DNA from: an uncultured Glaciecola sp.
GTDB lineage: Bacteria > Pseudomonadota > Gammaproteobacteria > Enterobacterales > Alteromonadaceae
Assembly (NCBI GenBank): GCA_947496235.1
Contig: CANMCE010000001.1
Coordinates: forward strand, 523,689 to 587,688
Direction: 5' to 3'
DNA length: 64,000 bases
The translations under genes were made by a program, and so were the position numbers. Every line of letters starts with the position of its first letter. The first letter of the stretch is position 1. This document shows, piece by piece, positions 29,158 to 38,041 of this stretch. Below the pieces are notes generated by a model. That model made no database searches. It saw only the letters and a list, made by a program, of their open reading frames with translations, and had not been told where the DNA came from.

Positions 29158-30315
29158 CTACAAAGCAGCTTCAAGAATGCGACGAGCTTCATCGGGGCCG
29201 ATAGCGTTATGTTCCCCAAGTGCAGTCATTCCATGTTCCTTTAAGGCACTAACGATGTGATTGATTCCGTCAGCATCAACGTCATAGTCGCCTAACCGAG
29301 TCTTGATACCCATCTGCTCGAAGAAACCGCGCGTTGCTTCGATTACCGCGTCAATTCGTTCATCATCGGATCCTTCGCGGATATTCCAGACATTGCTGGC
29401 ATACTGGAGAAGCTTTTCACGCTTAGCTTCGCGCTGATCATCGATCAATGATGGCAGCACAACCGCCAGCGTGCGGGCGTGATCGGTATCATTCAGTGCA
29501 GTAATTTCGTGCCCAATCATATGAGTGGCCCAGTCTTGAGGTACACCTGCACCAATAAGCCCATTCAGAGCCATGGTCGCAGTCCACATCAAATTGGCAC
29601 GAATGTCGTAATCTTTGGGAGTCTCAAGTGCCTTGGGGCCAAGCTCGATCAATGTGCGCAGAAGGGTTTCAGCAAAACCGTCCTGAACTGGCGCGGCAAC
29701 TGGATAGGTCAGATACTGCTCGGTCGTATGAACGAAGGCGTCCACTACACCGTTGGCAATCTGGCGAGATGGCAGAGTGTAGGTGACCTCCGGATCCAGA
29801 ACCGAGAACACCGGGTAGCAATAAAGGCTACTAAACGGCAGTTTTGCCTCTTTTTCTGGATTGGTAATCACCCCGCCAGAGTTCATCTCGGATCCCGTAG
29901 CTGGTAGCGTCAACACAGAGCCAAACGGCACCGCTTGGGTAATGACTGATCCACGTGAGGTAAGAATGTCCCAGGCGTCACCGTCATACTTTACCGCCGC
30001 CGCAATAAACTTGGTGGCGTCGATGACCGACCCGCCGCCAACGGCAAGCAAGAAAGTAACGGCATTTTCGCGAATCATCTCAACTGCTTTTAGCGTTGTA
30101 GCATAGCGTGGGTTAGGTTCAATACCTCCAAACTCCAGGATTGCCCGGCCAGCAAGAGCTTCGCGTACTTGGTCCAGCACACCCGTACGTTCGGCACTGC
30201 CACCGCCATATAGAATCAAAACTTTCGCATCAGCGGGAACCTGATCTTTCAGCTCCGCAATACTGCCTTTGCCAAACAAAATTCTGGTAGGGTTGTGAAA
30301 GTTGAAATTTTTCAT
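29158..30315 (-). CDS. yqhD: NADPH-dependent aldehyde reductase YqhD-like (iron-type ADH)
   Basis: 385 residues from the ATG at 30315 (AAGGAA 6 bp upstream). Fold of iron-containing alcohol dehydrogenases: GGGSVIDATKFIA, the metal ligands in GVVDAFVHTTEQYLTYP and DWATHMIGHEITALNDTDHA. YqhD reduces short toxic aldehydes such as acrolein, malondialdehyde and glyoxal. It starts 2 bp after the ohr stop, so it is translationally linked. Confidence 0.92.
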   Translation of the reverse strand: MKNFNFHNPTRILFGKGSIAELKDQVPADAKVLILYGGGSAERTGVLDQVREALAGRAILEFGGIEPNPRYATTLKAVEMIRENAVTFLLAVGGGSVIDATKFIAAAVKYDGDAWDILTSRGSVITQAVPFGSVLTLPATGSEMNSGGVITNPEKEAKLPFSSLYCYPVFSVLDPEVTYTLPSRQIANGVVDAFVHTTEQYLTYPVAAPVQDGFAETLLRTLIELGPKALETPKDYDIRANLMWTATMALNGLIGAGVPQDWATHMIGHEITALNDTDHARTLAVVLPSLIDDQREAKREKLLQYASNVWNIREGSDDERIDAVIEATRGFFEQMGIKTRLGDYDVDADGINHIVSALKEHGMTALGEHNAIGPDEARRILEAAL

Positions 30316-30316
30316 A

Positions 30317-30733
30317 TCAGTTTCCTTCAGTTTCAATATGTAAACGGACATCAATATTCCCGCGGATGGCATTGGAGTAAGGACAAAGTTGATGTGTCGC
30401 CTCAACCAGTCGCTGTGCGTCCTCGCGGGCCATTCCTAGCAAGTGAGCAGTGATGTCGAGGTCAAGCCCGTATCCACCACCGGATCGTTGGCCGATACCC
30501 ACTTCAATCGAAGTTTTTGCCCCCTTGGCATTAAGCTTGAGTTGCTTTGCGGTGATCTCCATCGCGCTGTCAAAACAAGCGGCATAACCAAGTGCAAACA
30601 ATTGTTCAGGGTTTACACCATCTTCATCGCTATCGGGTCGAACCATTTGGACCGAAAAGCTACCGTCGTTCAGGGTTGAAGTTCCTGAGCGTCCGCCCGT
30701 TGCCGTTGCCGCAGTTTTGTAGAAAATCTTCAT
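30317..30733 (-). CDS. ohr: Organic hydroperoxide resistance protein Ohr/OsmC family
   Basis: 138 residues. The two reactive cysteines of Ohr are present: Cys54 in GYAACFDSA and Cys117 in HQLCPYSNAI. Ohr reduces lipid and organic hydroperoxides with lipoylated proteins or thiols. No OhrR regulator is nearby; instead a NemR-type operator lies 18 bp upstream of the start. It is the first gene of the detoxification operon. Confidence 0.94.
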   Translation of the reverse strand: MKIFYKTAATATGGRSGTSTLNDGSFSVQMVRPDSDEDGVNPEQLFALGYAACFDSAMEITAKQLKLNAKGAKTSIEVGIGQRSGGGYGLDLDITAHLLGMAREDAQRLVEATHQLCPYSNAIRGNIDVRLHIETEGN

Positions 30734-30750
30734 GATCTATCACTCCTTAT

Positions 30751-30765
30751 TAGACCGGTCGACTA
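30751..30765. promoter_or_regulatory. NemR-type operator before the ohr operon
   Basis: TAGACCGGTCGACTA, a 15-bp near-palindrome. Six such boxes (consensus TAGACYRGTCRTCTA) lie in this island, always in front of genes. It lies 18 bp upstream of the ohr start, within reach of a promoter reading leftward. Confidence 0.75.
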
Positions 30766-30813
30766 TTTGATGATAAAAAAATACCTCGGGGGCATCTTTT
30801 GGCGCGTCACCAT

Positions 30814-32205
30814 CTAAAATGGCGCGTCAATATCAACCACCGAAATGAGCTTGTGGTTGACAAATTCCCTGATTCCGAGCCCGATCAGTTCTCGGCCGTA
30901 GCCAGACCGCCCGATACCACCGAAAGGTAAGTCAGCCTTGGCCATGGTCGGGTGATTTACAAAGACCATCCCAGTAGAAATCTGTTTCGCAACATCAGCA
31001 CCACGCTTTGGGTCGGCAGTAAATACAGACCCGCCAAGCCCGAACGGTGAATCATTGGCAATGCGTATTGCATCTACCTCATCCTTCGCACGAAACAGCA
31101 TCGAGACTGGGCCGAAGAATTCCCAATATCGAGCCGGGTTATCTTCTGAAAGATTAGTCAGAATGGTCGGTTGTACAAAAGCACCCGAACTGGGAACCTT
31201 TGGCCCAACTTCCGTTGCCGTAGCTCCGTAAAAAACTGCTTGGCGTATCTTGTCTTTAATCTCGTTTGCAGCAGCCTCGGAAGACAGGGGCGCTAACGTC
31301 GTGGTAGGATCCGCCGGATCACCTGCCCGAAGCTTCGCAACGCCGGCGGTGTAACCTTCAAAAAATTGGTCATATACGTCATCAACGACGATCATGCGCT
31401 TAGAAGAGACACAGACTTGACCGCCATTCCAGTGCCGTCCAAAGACCGCCCAATTAATGGTCTTCTCCATTTCCGCATCGGCCAACACCACAAACGCGTC
31501 TGCGCCTCCAAGTTCGAGCGTGGATTTCTTCAGTGCTTTGCCTGCCTGTGAGGCAACAATCGAGCCCGCACCTTCCGATCCGGTCAGCGCAACGCCATGG
31601 ACACGTGGATCGTTAATGATGGTTTCGATTTGAGAACGTGTCGCATAAAGGTTTTTGAACGCCCCTTGGGGCAAACCCGCCTCCAACATTAATTTTTCGA
31701 ATGCTGCAGCTGCCTGCGGAACATTCGAGGCATGCTTGAGCAACATGGTATTGCCAGCAGACAATTGTGGCGCTGCAATACGAGCCACTTGGTAAAACGG
31801 AAAGTTCCACGGCTCAATTGCCAACAAGACCCCCAAAGGCTCTGCGGACAGAACAGCATCACCTTCATCGGGATTGGCTACTGGCAGCTTTTCAGGCGCC
31901 AGTAAGGCTTCTGCATTGTTGGCATAATAGTCAAAGATATCCGCTGACAAGGCGATTTCGGCTTTAGCTTCGGAGACAAGCTTGCCCATTTCAACTGTCA
32001 ACAACTTGGCAAAAAAATCGACGTCACGACGTAATATGGTTGCGGCGGAGTGCATTACACAGGCACGTTCTGCAAACTCAGTTTCCTTCCACAATAAAAA
32101 TGCCGCATGAGCATTTTCAATAGCTTGATTAACTTCAGTATCGGTCGCGTCCGGGTACGCTTCCAAGAGTTCGCCGGTGTAAGGGTTTCGTGTTTCATAA
32201 GCCAT
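30814..32205 (-). CDS. NAD(P)-dependent aldehyde dehydrogenase (succinate-semialdehyde type)
   Basis: 463 residues. The general-base Glu is in LELGGADAF (near 230) and the nucleophile Cys in NGGQVCVSSKR (near 265); PWNFPFYQVAR and the C-terminal ADLPFGGIGRSGYGRE loop are present. It oxidises aldehydes to carboxylic acids. Best fit is the GabD/Sad group. Transcribed alone from a region with two NemR-type operators 70 and 152 bp upstream; its stop precedes the ohr operator by 48 bp. Confidence 0.93.
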   Translation of the reverse strand: MAYETRNPYTGELLEAYPDATDTEVNQAIENAHAAFLLWKETEFAERACVMHSAATILRRDVDFFAKLLTVEMGKLVSEAKAEIALSADIFDYYANNAEALLAPEKLPVANPDEGDAVLSAEPLGVLLAIEPWNFPFYQVARIAAPQLSAGNTMLLKHASNVPQAAAAFEKLMLEAGLPQGAFKNLYATRSQIETIINDPRVHGVALTGSEGAGSIVASQAGKALKKSTLELGGADAFVVLADAEMEKTINWAVFGRHWNGGQVCVSSKRMIVVDDVYDQFFEGYTAGVAKLRAGDPADPTTTLAPLSSEAAANEIKDKIRQAVFYGATATEVGPKVPSSGAFVQPTILTNLSEDNPARYWEFFGPVSMLFRAKDEVDAIRIANDSPFGLGGSVFTADPKRGADVAKQISTGMVFVNHPTMAKADLPFGGIGRSGYGRELIGLGIREFVNHKLISVVDIDAPF

Positions 32206-32274
32206 AATTAAATCCTTTCGCGTGGGGCGCGTTTGGGTTGTAAATCTCGAGTTTATTCATAACCCGCAAACTAC

Positions 32275-32289
32275 TAGACCGGTCATCTA
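32275..32289. promoter_or_regulatory. NemR-type operator 1 before the aldehyde dehydrogenase
   Basis: TAGACCGGTCATCTA, embedded in a larger dyad that extends to GATGACCGG. It lies 70 bp upstream of the aldehyde dehydrogenase start. Same box as at five other places in the island. Confidence 0.75.
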
Positions 32290-32356
32290 GATGACCGGGA
32301 AAATAAAAACATGAAATCTAATTGCTTATCATGCCAAGTTTCAGCTTAACCTCGAA

Positions 32357-32371
32357 TAGACCAGTCGTCTA
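32357..32371. promoter_or_regulatory. NemR-type operator 2 before the aldehyde dehydrogenase
   Basis: TAGACCAGTCGTCTA, 82 bp from operator 1 (centre to centre). Two boxes before one gene may allow tighter repression or looping. The intervening DNA is AT-rich and could hold the promoter. Confidence 0.75.
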
Positions 32372-32547
32372 TAATTTTTTTGAAATAACTATAATCTTTA
32401 AGGGTAACAACCCCTCAAAAGGTCGTTAGTCCGCCTCATGAATTCTCTCGGATCAGTATTTCAACATGCCACACCTTTCCACCATAAACTGGACAGGCCC
32501 GTGCCGACGTTATCAACATGTCCCGCATATCCAGAACGATGATAAAT

Positions 32548-33714
32548 TTAGTCCGACACCTTCTCAGGTATTCTGGGCGCCGAGGCAGCCTGCGAATCGT
32601 AGGTGGGGTAGTCGACATATCCCTTGTCAGTTCCACCGTACATTGTTGTGGGATCAACCTCGTTCCAAGGCAGCCCTTGCCGTATTCGATACGGTAAATC
32701 CGGGTTTGCAATAAACGGCTTCCCAAAAGCGAACAAGTCGCCGTATCCAGCATCAAGCATACGAAGCGCTTTCTCCGGAGTGTATCGGCCTGCATAAATC
32801 AGAGCGCCACTAAAAGCACCTCGGAGCGCACTGCAGAAGCTGTCAGGCAATTCTGGTGCATTGTCCCAGTCGGCTTCAGCGATAGAAATATAGGCAATAC
32901 CCATGCGCTCTAACAATTTTGCCGCTTCTAGGTAGGTTTCGTGAGGGTCTGTTTCAACCAATCCCAGATAAACACGTGCCTCTTCCGTGCTCTCGAATAA
33001 GGGAGCAAACCTCACTCCCAAGCGCTCAGCCCCCACTTCTTCTGAAATTGCGGCCACAATCTCTTCCAGGAAGCGCAGGCGGTTCCGCAAACTTCCGCCG
33101 TATTGATCCGTCCGATGATTAGTATGCTCTGAGATGAACTGGTTAACCAGATAGCCATTCGCGCTGTGGATTTCTACGCCATCAAAGCCGGCTTCCACGG
33201 CGTTACGAGCAGCGCGAGCATATAGCTTCACAAGCTCTTGAATTTCCTCGGTTGAAAGTGCGCGGGGCTCATCCGGATCAGCCAGTGCGCCCTCCCCTGG
33301 TGCTGTTTCTACGAACACTTTCACACCTTCTGCACGAATGGCTGAGGGTGCTACCGGAGCCTGTCCGTCCGGCTGAAGAGAATTATGAGAAACTCGCCCT
33401 ACATGCCACAGCTGACAAAAGATTTTGCCGCCTTCACGATGAACAGCACCGGTTACTTTTTTCCAACCCTCAATTTGTGCCGCTGTAAAAATACCCGGCG
33501 TCCAAGCGTACCCCTGACCTCTGGGCTCTATCTGCGTGCCTTCTGTGACCATGAAGCCAGCAGAAGCCCGCTGCGCATAGTAGTCAGCCATCAGATCGTT
33601 CGGAATATTTCCTGGCTGAGTGCTTCTTGAACGCGTGAGAGGCGGCAGAACAATACGATTTTTCAGTTCAAGCGAACCCAGACGAAAGGGCTCAAAAAGA
33701 GGGTTTACATTCAT
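32548..33714 (-). CDS. nemA: Second old yellow enzyme, NemA-like
   Basis: 388 residues from the ATG at 33714 (AAAGGAA upstream); an earlier ATG at 33744 lacks a ribosome-binding site. The substrate-binding pair is in GVEIHSANGYLVNQF and the signature HRTDQYGGSLRNR is intact. Only distantly similar to the first OYE at 25616, so the two may split the substrate range rather than being duplicates. It lies downstream of the decayed aldehyde dehydrogenase, with no NemR-type box directly in front, so it is probably co-transcribed from beyond 35036 or has its own promoter. Confidence 0.93.
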   Translation of the reverse strand: MNVNPLFEPFRLGSLELKNRIVLPPLTRSRSTQPGNIPNDLMADYYAQRASAGFMVTEGTQIEPRGQGYAWTPGIFTAAQIEGWKKVTGAVHREGGKIFCQLWHVGRVSHNSLQPDGQAPVAPSAIRAEGVKVFVETAPGEGALADPDEPRALSTEEIQELVKLYARAARNAVEAGFDGVEIHSANGYLVNQFISEHTNHRTDQYGGSLRNRLRFLEEIVAAISEEVGAERLGVRFAPLFESTEEARVYLGLVETDPHETYLEAAKLLERMGIAYISIAEADWDNAPELPDSFCSALRGAFSGALIYAGRYTPEKALRMLDAGYGDLFAFGKPFIANPDLPYRIRQGLPWNEVDPTTMYGGTDKGYVDYPTYDSQAASAPRIPEKVSD

Positions 33715-33770
33715 AACGCTATTTCCTTTAAATAAAGTTTTCATACCGGAGCAAACAGTGCTCCATTACA

Positions 33771-35036
33771 TTAAAAGAGCCCCAGACCGGACTCATTCAG
33801 GCTGATAATAATATTTTTCTTCTCGGTGTAACTATCCAGCACCATTTTGTGAGCCTCCCGACCAATACTGGATTTTGTTGCTGGCATCTACAATAATCGT
33901 CGGAGAGATAAAGCAACTACGGGCCAGACTCGCAACAACCAGTCGCTCCCGCAATAATTATCCTTGCGCCTTCCTGAGTCGCCAGATCGATATAGCCGAG
34001 GATCCTTTCCATCTGTTGCTGGCTGAACTGCCTTCCCATTTGAGTGTTAAGGTCCAAGGATCTCCAACTTTTATCTCCTCAAAACGCTCCTTAAGCACAC
34101 CAATAAATTCGTCAAAGATAGCCCGATGGACAAACAGTCAAGCGCCGGACTCACACACTTTTCCCTAATTGAGGAAAATCGATATGATAATCCCTTCCAA
34201 AGCCTTCTCGATATTCGCATCGGGAACACAATGTTGGCCGATTTTCCACCCAGCTCTAGAGTCGCCGGTATTAGCTTTTCAGCCGCGGCTTTAGCTACGC
34301 GATATCCAACGGCTGTCGATCCGGTAAATGCCAACTTGTCGACATCGGGGTGATCAAGTAGCGCTTGTCCAGCCTCAGGACCGTCGCCGGTAACAATGTT
34401 GACGGTTCCTTGAGGTAATACTTCGTTAAGAATCTCTCCCAAAGTGAGCAAAGTAATCGAGGTCATCTCTGATGGTTTGATAACAACCGTGTTGCCAGCC
34501 GCTAGGGCCGGAGCCAACTTCCAGGCCGCCATCAACAGAGGAAAGTTCCACGGAATAATCTGCCCGACGACACCTATAAGCTCACTCAACACCAAACTCA
34601 GAGTCTGATTATCAAGTTGCGTTGCCTCGTCGCTATGCGAGCGAACAACACCCGCGAAATAACGAAAATGATCAACGGCCAGCGGGATATCGATTTGGCT
34701 GGATTCCCGCAAAGGCTTACCGTTATCCAGAGTTTCTAAGTACGCAAACTCTTGTGCTCGAGCCTCAAGCAAGTCCGCTATCGAGAGCAACGCGCGCTGA
34801 CGCTCCATCGGAGATGTGCTGCTCCAACGGGGAAAAGCCTCACGAGCAGCCTTTACAGCCAAATCCACGTCTTCGCTACTGGCCATCTGCAAATGTGAGA
34901 ATGTTTCTCCTGTGGCAGGGCTAACCGTTGGGATCATCCGGCGAGACCGGCTGTCTACCCATTGCCCGCCAATTAGCATTCGATAGCTAGGCTTAATATT
35001 CTCTAGCGCTTTCTCTTTAGTGGCACTATGACTCAT
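33771..35036 (-). pseudogene. Aldehyde dehydrogenase pseudogene
   Basis: The frame from 35036 encodes a good ALDH N-terminal part (MIPTVSPATGETFSHLQM, PWNFPLLMAAWKLAPALAAGN, FTGSTAVGYRVAKAAAEKL, LELGGKSANIVFP). Near 34190 it shifts frame; the catalytic segment NQGKVCESGARLFVHRAIFDEFIG continues in another frame, and later pieces (MGRQFSQQQMERILGYIDLATQEGA, then SYTEKKNIIISLNESG) in yet others with deletions between. Three or more lesions mean it is dead. The remnant ends at the stop 33771-33773. Confidence 0.85.
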
Positions 35037-35196
35037 TCTCTGCTCCTACCTTTGCCGAAACATCGTTTCCAAACACAATCCATAGCGAACTAGCACTCAA
35101 AATTGCGCGTGCACCTGGTACCGAGTCATGACAAGGGCAATGTTACGGTGGTAATATCACAAACAGAAACAGTAATTATTTGTTACAAATACAAAT

Positions 35197-36108
35197 ATGA
35201 ATGATATTAGTCTGATCGACCTAAAGCAGCTACGGGTCTTTAAAGCACTCTTAAAAGAGCGAAACGTGACACGTGCCGCCGCCCAGATGGGCCTTACTCA
35301 GCAGGCTGTAAGCGCTCAACTGAGCAAGCTAAGGGACACGTTTCAAGATCATCTATTCTTGCGCTCCGCACAGGGCATCATTCCCACGCCACTCGCCGAA
35401 CAGCTTGAGCCAAGAGTAAATGCAGTGTTCGAGAGTCTTGCGGCATTAGCACCGCCTGACAGGTTCGATCCTGCCGAGGTGCAAACGACCTTTGCGATAT
35501 CCGCAACGGATTATGCTGTGGCAGTTATATTGCCCAGGTTGATGGCGAAGGTAAGAGCTCAAGCTCCAGGGCTAAAGCTGATTATCAGGGACTTTGAAAG
35601 CGATAGACTGTATCCGCTCCTGACCTCTGGAGACCTCGATCTGGCTTTAACCTTTCCGGCGTTCGTCCCCAATAATTGTCAAACGAAATGGTTGTTCTCC
35701 GAGCACCACATCTGCGTAACAAGGAGCGACTCTCCATTGCAAAACCGGCAACTCTCCATTGGAGACATTGCCGACTTGCCTCAGATTATCGTCTCCCCGA
35801 CAAGGGCAAACCTGATCGGTTCAGCGGATGACTGGTTTGCGAGCAAGGGCTACAGCCGAAATATCGTCATGTCGGTACCGAGCTTCTCAGCTGCACCGGC
35901 CTGTATCGCCTCAACCGACTGCATAGCCTTCCTGCCCTCACGCATTCTGCCGAATCCGCTGGTTCGTCCGATCCTGCTCGATGACTCGCCACCCTGCTTC
36001 GATGTCATTGCCGCATGGCACCCTTGCTCAAGCCGGGACCCGCTGCACAAGTGGATACTGTCACTTCTCCAGCAGGCATTCCCGGCGCAAGAAAGCACTA
36101 AACTATAG
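35197..36108 (+). CDS. LysR-type transcriptional regulator
   Basis: 303 residues. N-terminal winged helix (LKQLRVFKALLKERNVTRAAAQMGLTQQAVSAQL, residues 8-42) and a C-terminal substrate-binding domain (about 90-295). Divergent from the ALDH pseudogene with 160 bp between, the usual arrangement for a LysR regulator and its target; the target is now decayed. It might also act on the downstream OYE gene. Inducer unknown. Its 3' end faces the MDR reductase gene 13 bp away. Confidence 0.9.
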   Translation: MNDISLIDLKQLRVFKALLKERNVTRAAAQMGLTQQAVSAQLSKLRDTFQDHLFLRSAQGIIPTPLAEQLEPRVNAVFESLAALAPPDRFDPAEVQTTFAISATDYAVAVILPRLMAKVRAQAPGLKLIIRDFESDRLYPLLTSGDLDLALTFPAFVPNNCQTKWLFSEHHICVTRSDSPLQNRQLSIGDIADLPQIIVSPTRANLIGSADDWFASKGYSRNIVMSVPSFSAAPACIASTDCIAFLPSRILPNPLVRPILLDDSPPCFDVIAAWHPCSSRDPLHKWILSLLQQAFPAQESTKL

Positions 36109-36121
36109 GAGTGCCCTGCGG

Positions 36122-37135
36122 CTACCACTCAACAACGATTTTGCCAAAGTGGCTACCACTTTCCTGAAGCCGAAAAGCATCCGCTAAACGATCTAGAGGG
36201 AAACTGCAGTCGATCACTGGGCGAAGATTGTTTTGTTTCAACGCTGCAACGTATTCCTGCTGCTGACGACGGCTGCCAACCACCAACCCTTGCAAGCGAG
36301 CCTGTTTGGCCATCAACAACGAGGTGGGTACATCGCCACCTCGTCCTGTCAACACGCCAATCAAAGCTACGTGGCCGCCAACGCGAACCGCCTGCAAGGA
36401 CTGTGCAAGCGTGCCAGGTCCACCGACCTCAACAACGTGGTCAACACCCCGTCCATTCGTCAATTCGAGCACTTCAGTACCCCAATCAGGATTCGTCCGA
36501 TAGTTAATAACATCGGTTGCCCCAAGAGACCGAGCCCTTTCAAGCTTTTTGTCAGAGGAGGAGGTTACGATGACGCGCGCGCCCATGGCTCTGGCAATCT
36601 GTAAGGCTGCAATAGATACCCCCCCGGTGCCGAGCAACAGCACACTATCACCGGCCTTGATTCCCCCCTCAACCACCAAAGCCCGCCATGCTGTCAGGCC
36701 AGCTGTGGTGATCGTCGCTGCTTCGGAATGGCCCCAACACGAAGGCGCATGGGTAAAATAGTGTGCTGGCCGCACCACATACTCAGTCGCGTAACCGTCT
36801 ATTCCATCACCTGGCGTTCTTCGGAAACTGCCCACATCATCAAATGCGCGACCGTCCTGCCATTGAGGGAAAAAACTAGACACAACACTTTCGCCAACAG
36901 CGAACTCAGTCACGCCTTCACCCACAGCCTCGACCACTCCCGCACCGTCAGACATTAGAATTCGCCCATCAGTGGTTGGGATACTCCCATTAGCGACCAG
37001 TAAGTCGTGGAAATTGAGGGAGGTTGCATGTATTGCCACGCGTATCTGTCCCACTCCAGGTTGACCAGGATCGGGCAGATCTCTCAGCTCTAATTGATTC
37101 AGCCCACCCGGGGCCCGCAGAACAACTGCTCTCAT
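36122..37135 (-). CDS. Zinc-free MDR alcohol dehydrogenase/quinone oxidoreductase
   Basis: 337 residues. GroES-like N-terminal domain (SLNFHDLLVANG, SDGAGVVEAVGEGV) and Rossmann fold (VLLLGTGGVSIAALQIARAMGA); zinc-binding cysteines are absent. NAD(P)H-dependent reductases of this group act on quinones or alpha,beta-unsaturated ketones. A NemR-type operator lies 22 bp upstream of the start. It precedes nothing on its strand because the LysR gene converges. Confidence 0.9.
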   Translation of the reverse strand: MRAVVLRAPGGLNQLELRDLPDPGQPGVGQIRVAIHATSLNFHDLLVANGSIPTTDGRILMSDGAGVVEAVGEGVTEFAVGESVVSSFFPQWQDGRAFDDVGSFRRTPGDGIDGYATEYVVRPAHYFTHAPSCWGHSEAATITTAGLTAWRALVVEGGIKAGDSVLLLGTGGVSIAALQIARAMGARVIVTSSSDKKLERARSLGATDVINYRTNPDWGTEVLELTNGRGVDHVVEVGGPGTLAQSLQAVRVGGHVALIGVLTGRGGDVPTSLLMAKQARLQGLVVGSRRQQQEYVAALKQNNLRPVIDCSFPLDRLADAFRLQESGSHFGKIVVEW

Positions 37136-37157
37136 AAGGATTCCCTATTTTTATAAA

Positions 37158-37172
37158 TAGACTGGTCGTCTA
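37158..37172. promoter_or_regulatory. NemR-type operator before the MDR reductase
   Basis: TAGACTGGTCGTCTA, 22 bp upstream of the start at 37135 and 24 bp past the nemR stop. It should control the MDR gene separately from nemR read-through. Confidence 0.75.
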
Positions 37173-37196
37173 TAACTGGATGAAAATTTTTACCGA

Positions 37197-37799
37197 TTAG
37201 TTCTTTTTTAACCCCAGCAAACCTTGTGTTGCCTCAAACGCAGACTCCATGGGCTCACGGCTGCGTGTGATTTTCGCACGCAAGCTCGCACCCAACCATA
37301 ATTGATAGAGAGTTGACGCTGTCGTTTTCGCATCCAGATGAGCAGATAACGAGCCATCAGCAATGCCGTCTTCAACCGCTCGGGCAAGTCTTGCGATAAC
37401 TCGATCTGTTCCCTGCTGCAACACAATACGCATAGTTTCGGATAAATCGCTAACTTCGGCTGCAAGTTTGACCGCCAGACACTTGCCTTTCGGGTCGCAG
37501 GCCGACTGAGTTTCCAGCCAGGCTTCCCAGTAACTCATCAATCGCTCTGCTCCGGACAAACCCGGTCGAGAGAGCAGTGCCTCCAGAGACGCTTGGTAGC
37601 CGGAAAAATAGCTCTTTAGTAATTCCTCACCAAAGGCCTCTTTGGATCCAAAATAATGATAAAAGGACCCTTTAGGCACATCAGCGGTCTTCAGAATTTC
37701 GCTCAATCCGACAGCACTAAACCCTTTACCACTGATAATACACTGGCCGGTTTCCAAGATATGACTACGTACATCGTGAACATTAACTTTTGATTTCAT
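37197..37799 (-). CDS. nemR: NemR-like TetR-family electrophile/HOCl sensor
   Basis: 200 residues. The HTH (FSAVGLSEILKTADVPKGSFYHYFGSKEAF, residues 27-57) and effector domain align well with my memory of E. coli NemR. Cys107 in KGKCLAVKLAAEV matches E. coli Cys106, and Lys176 in ASLRAKITRS matches Lys175; those two form the reversible sulfenamide bond that senses hypochlorite, and the Cys reacts with maleimides, quinones and methylglyoxal. Preceded by its own operator 20 bp upstream. It is the obvious master repressor of this island. Confidence 0.9.
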   Translation of the reverse strand: MKSKVNVHDVRSHILETGQCIISGKGFSAVGLSEILKTADVPKGSFYHYFGSKEAFGEELLKSYFSGYQASLEALLSRPGLSGAERLMSYWEAWLETQSACDPKGKCLAVKLAAEVSDLSETMRIVLQQGTDRVIARLARAVEDGIADGSLSAHLDAKTTASTLYQLWLGASLRAKITRSREPMESAFEATQGLLGLKKN

Positions 37800-37819
37800 A
37801 GGTAGATTCTAAGCCGGAC

Positions 37820-37834
37820 TAGACCAATTGTCTA
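37820..37834. promoter_or_regulatory. NemR-type operator before nemR (autoregulation)
   Basis: TAGACCAATTGTCTA, a perfect-arm dyad 20 bp upstream of the nemR start. A second TAGAC follows directly. It implies autorepression, as in E. coli nemRA. Confidence 0.78.
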
Positions 37835-37932
37835 GACTAGAGACTCTGGTTGTGCACGGAAACCTATGGAAAACAAACGCTCGACCGAATACTTTTATTA
37901 CGCTTGGCTGCAAGACGGCGGTGCATTATGAT

Positions 37933-37947
37933 TAGACTGGTCGTATA
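37933..37947. promoter_or_regulatory. NemR-type operator before the glutathione transferase
   Basis: TAGACTGGTCGTATA, one base off the consensus arm. It sits 94 bp upstream of the GST start on the other strand, and about 100 bp from the nemR operator, so the two divergent genes share a regulatory region of 240 bp. Confidence 0.65.
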
Positions 37948-38041
37948 TGATGTGAGATAGTAACAATCTAACACTTGAGTGGGTAGTCACCCAGCAAAAC
38001 CGCCTCTTCACTCATCTCGCACAAATCTTCCGGAGTTATAT

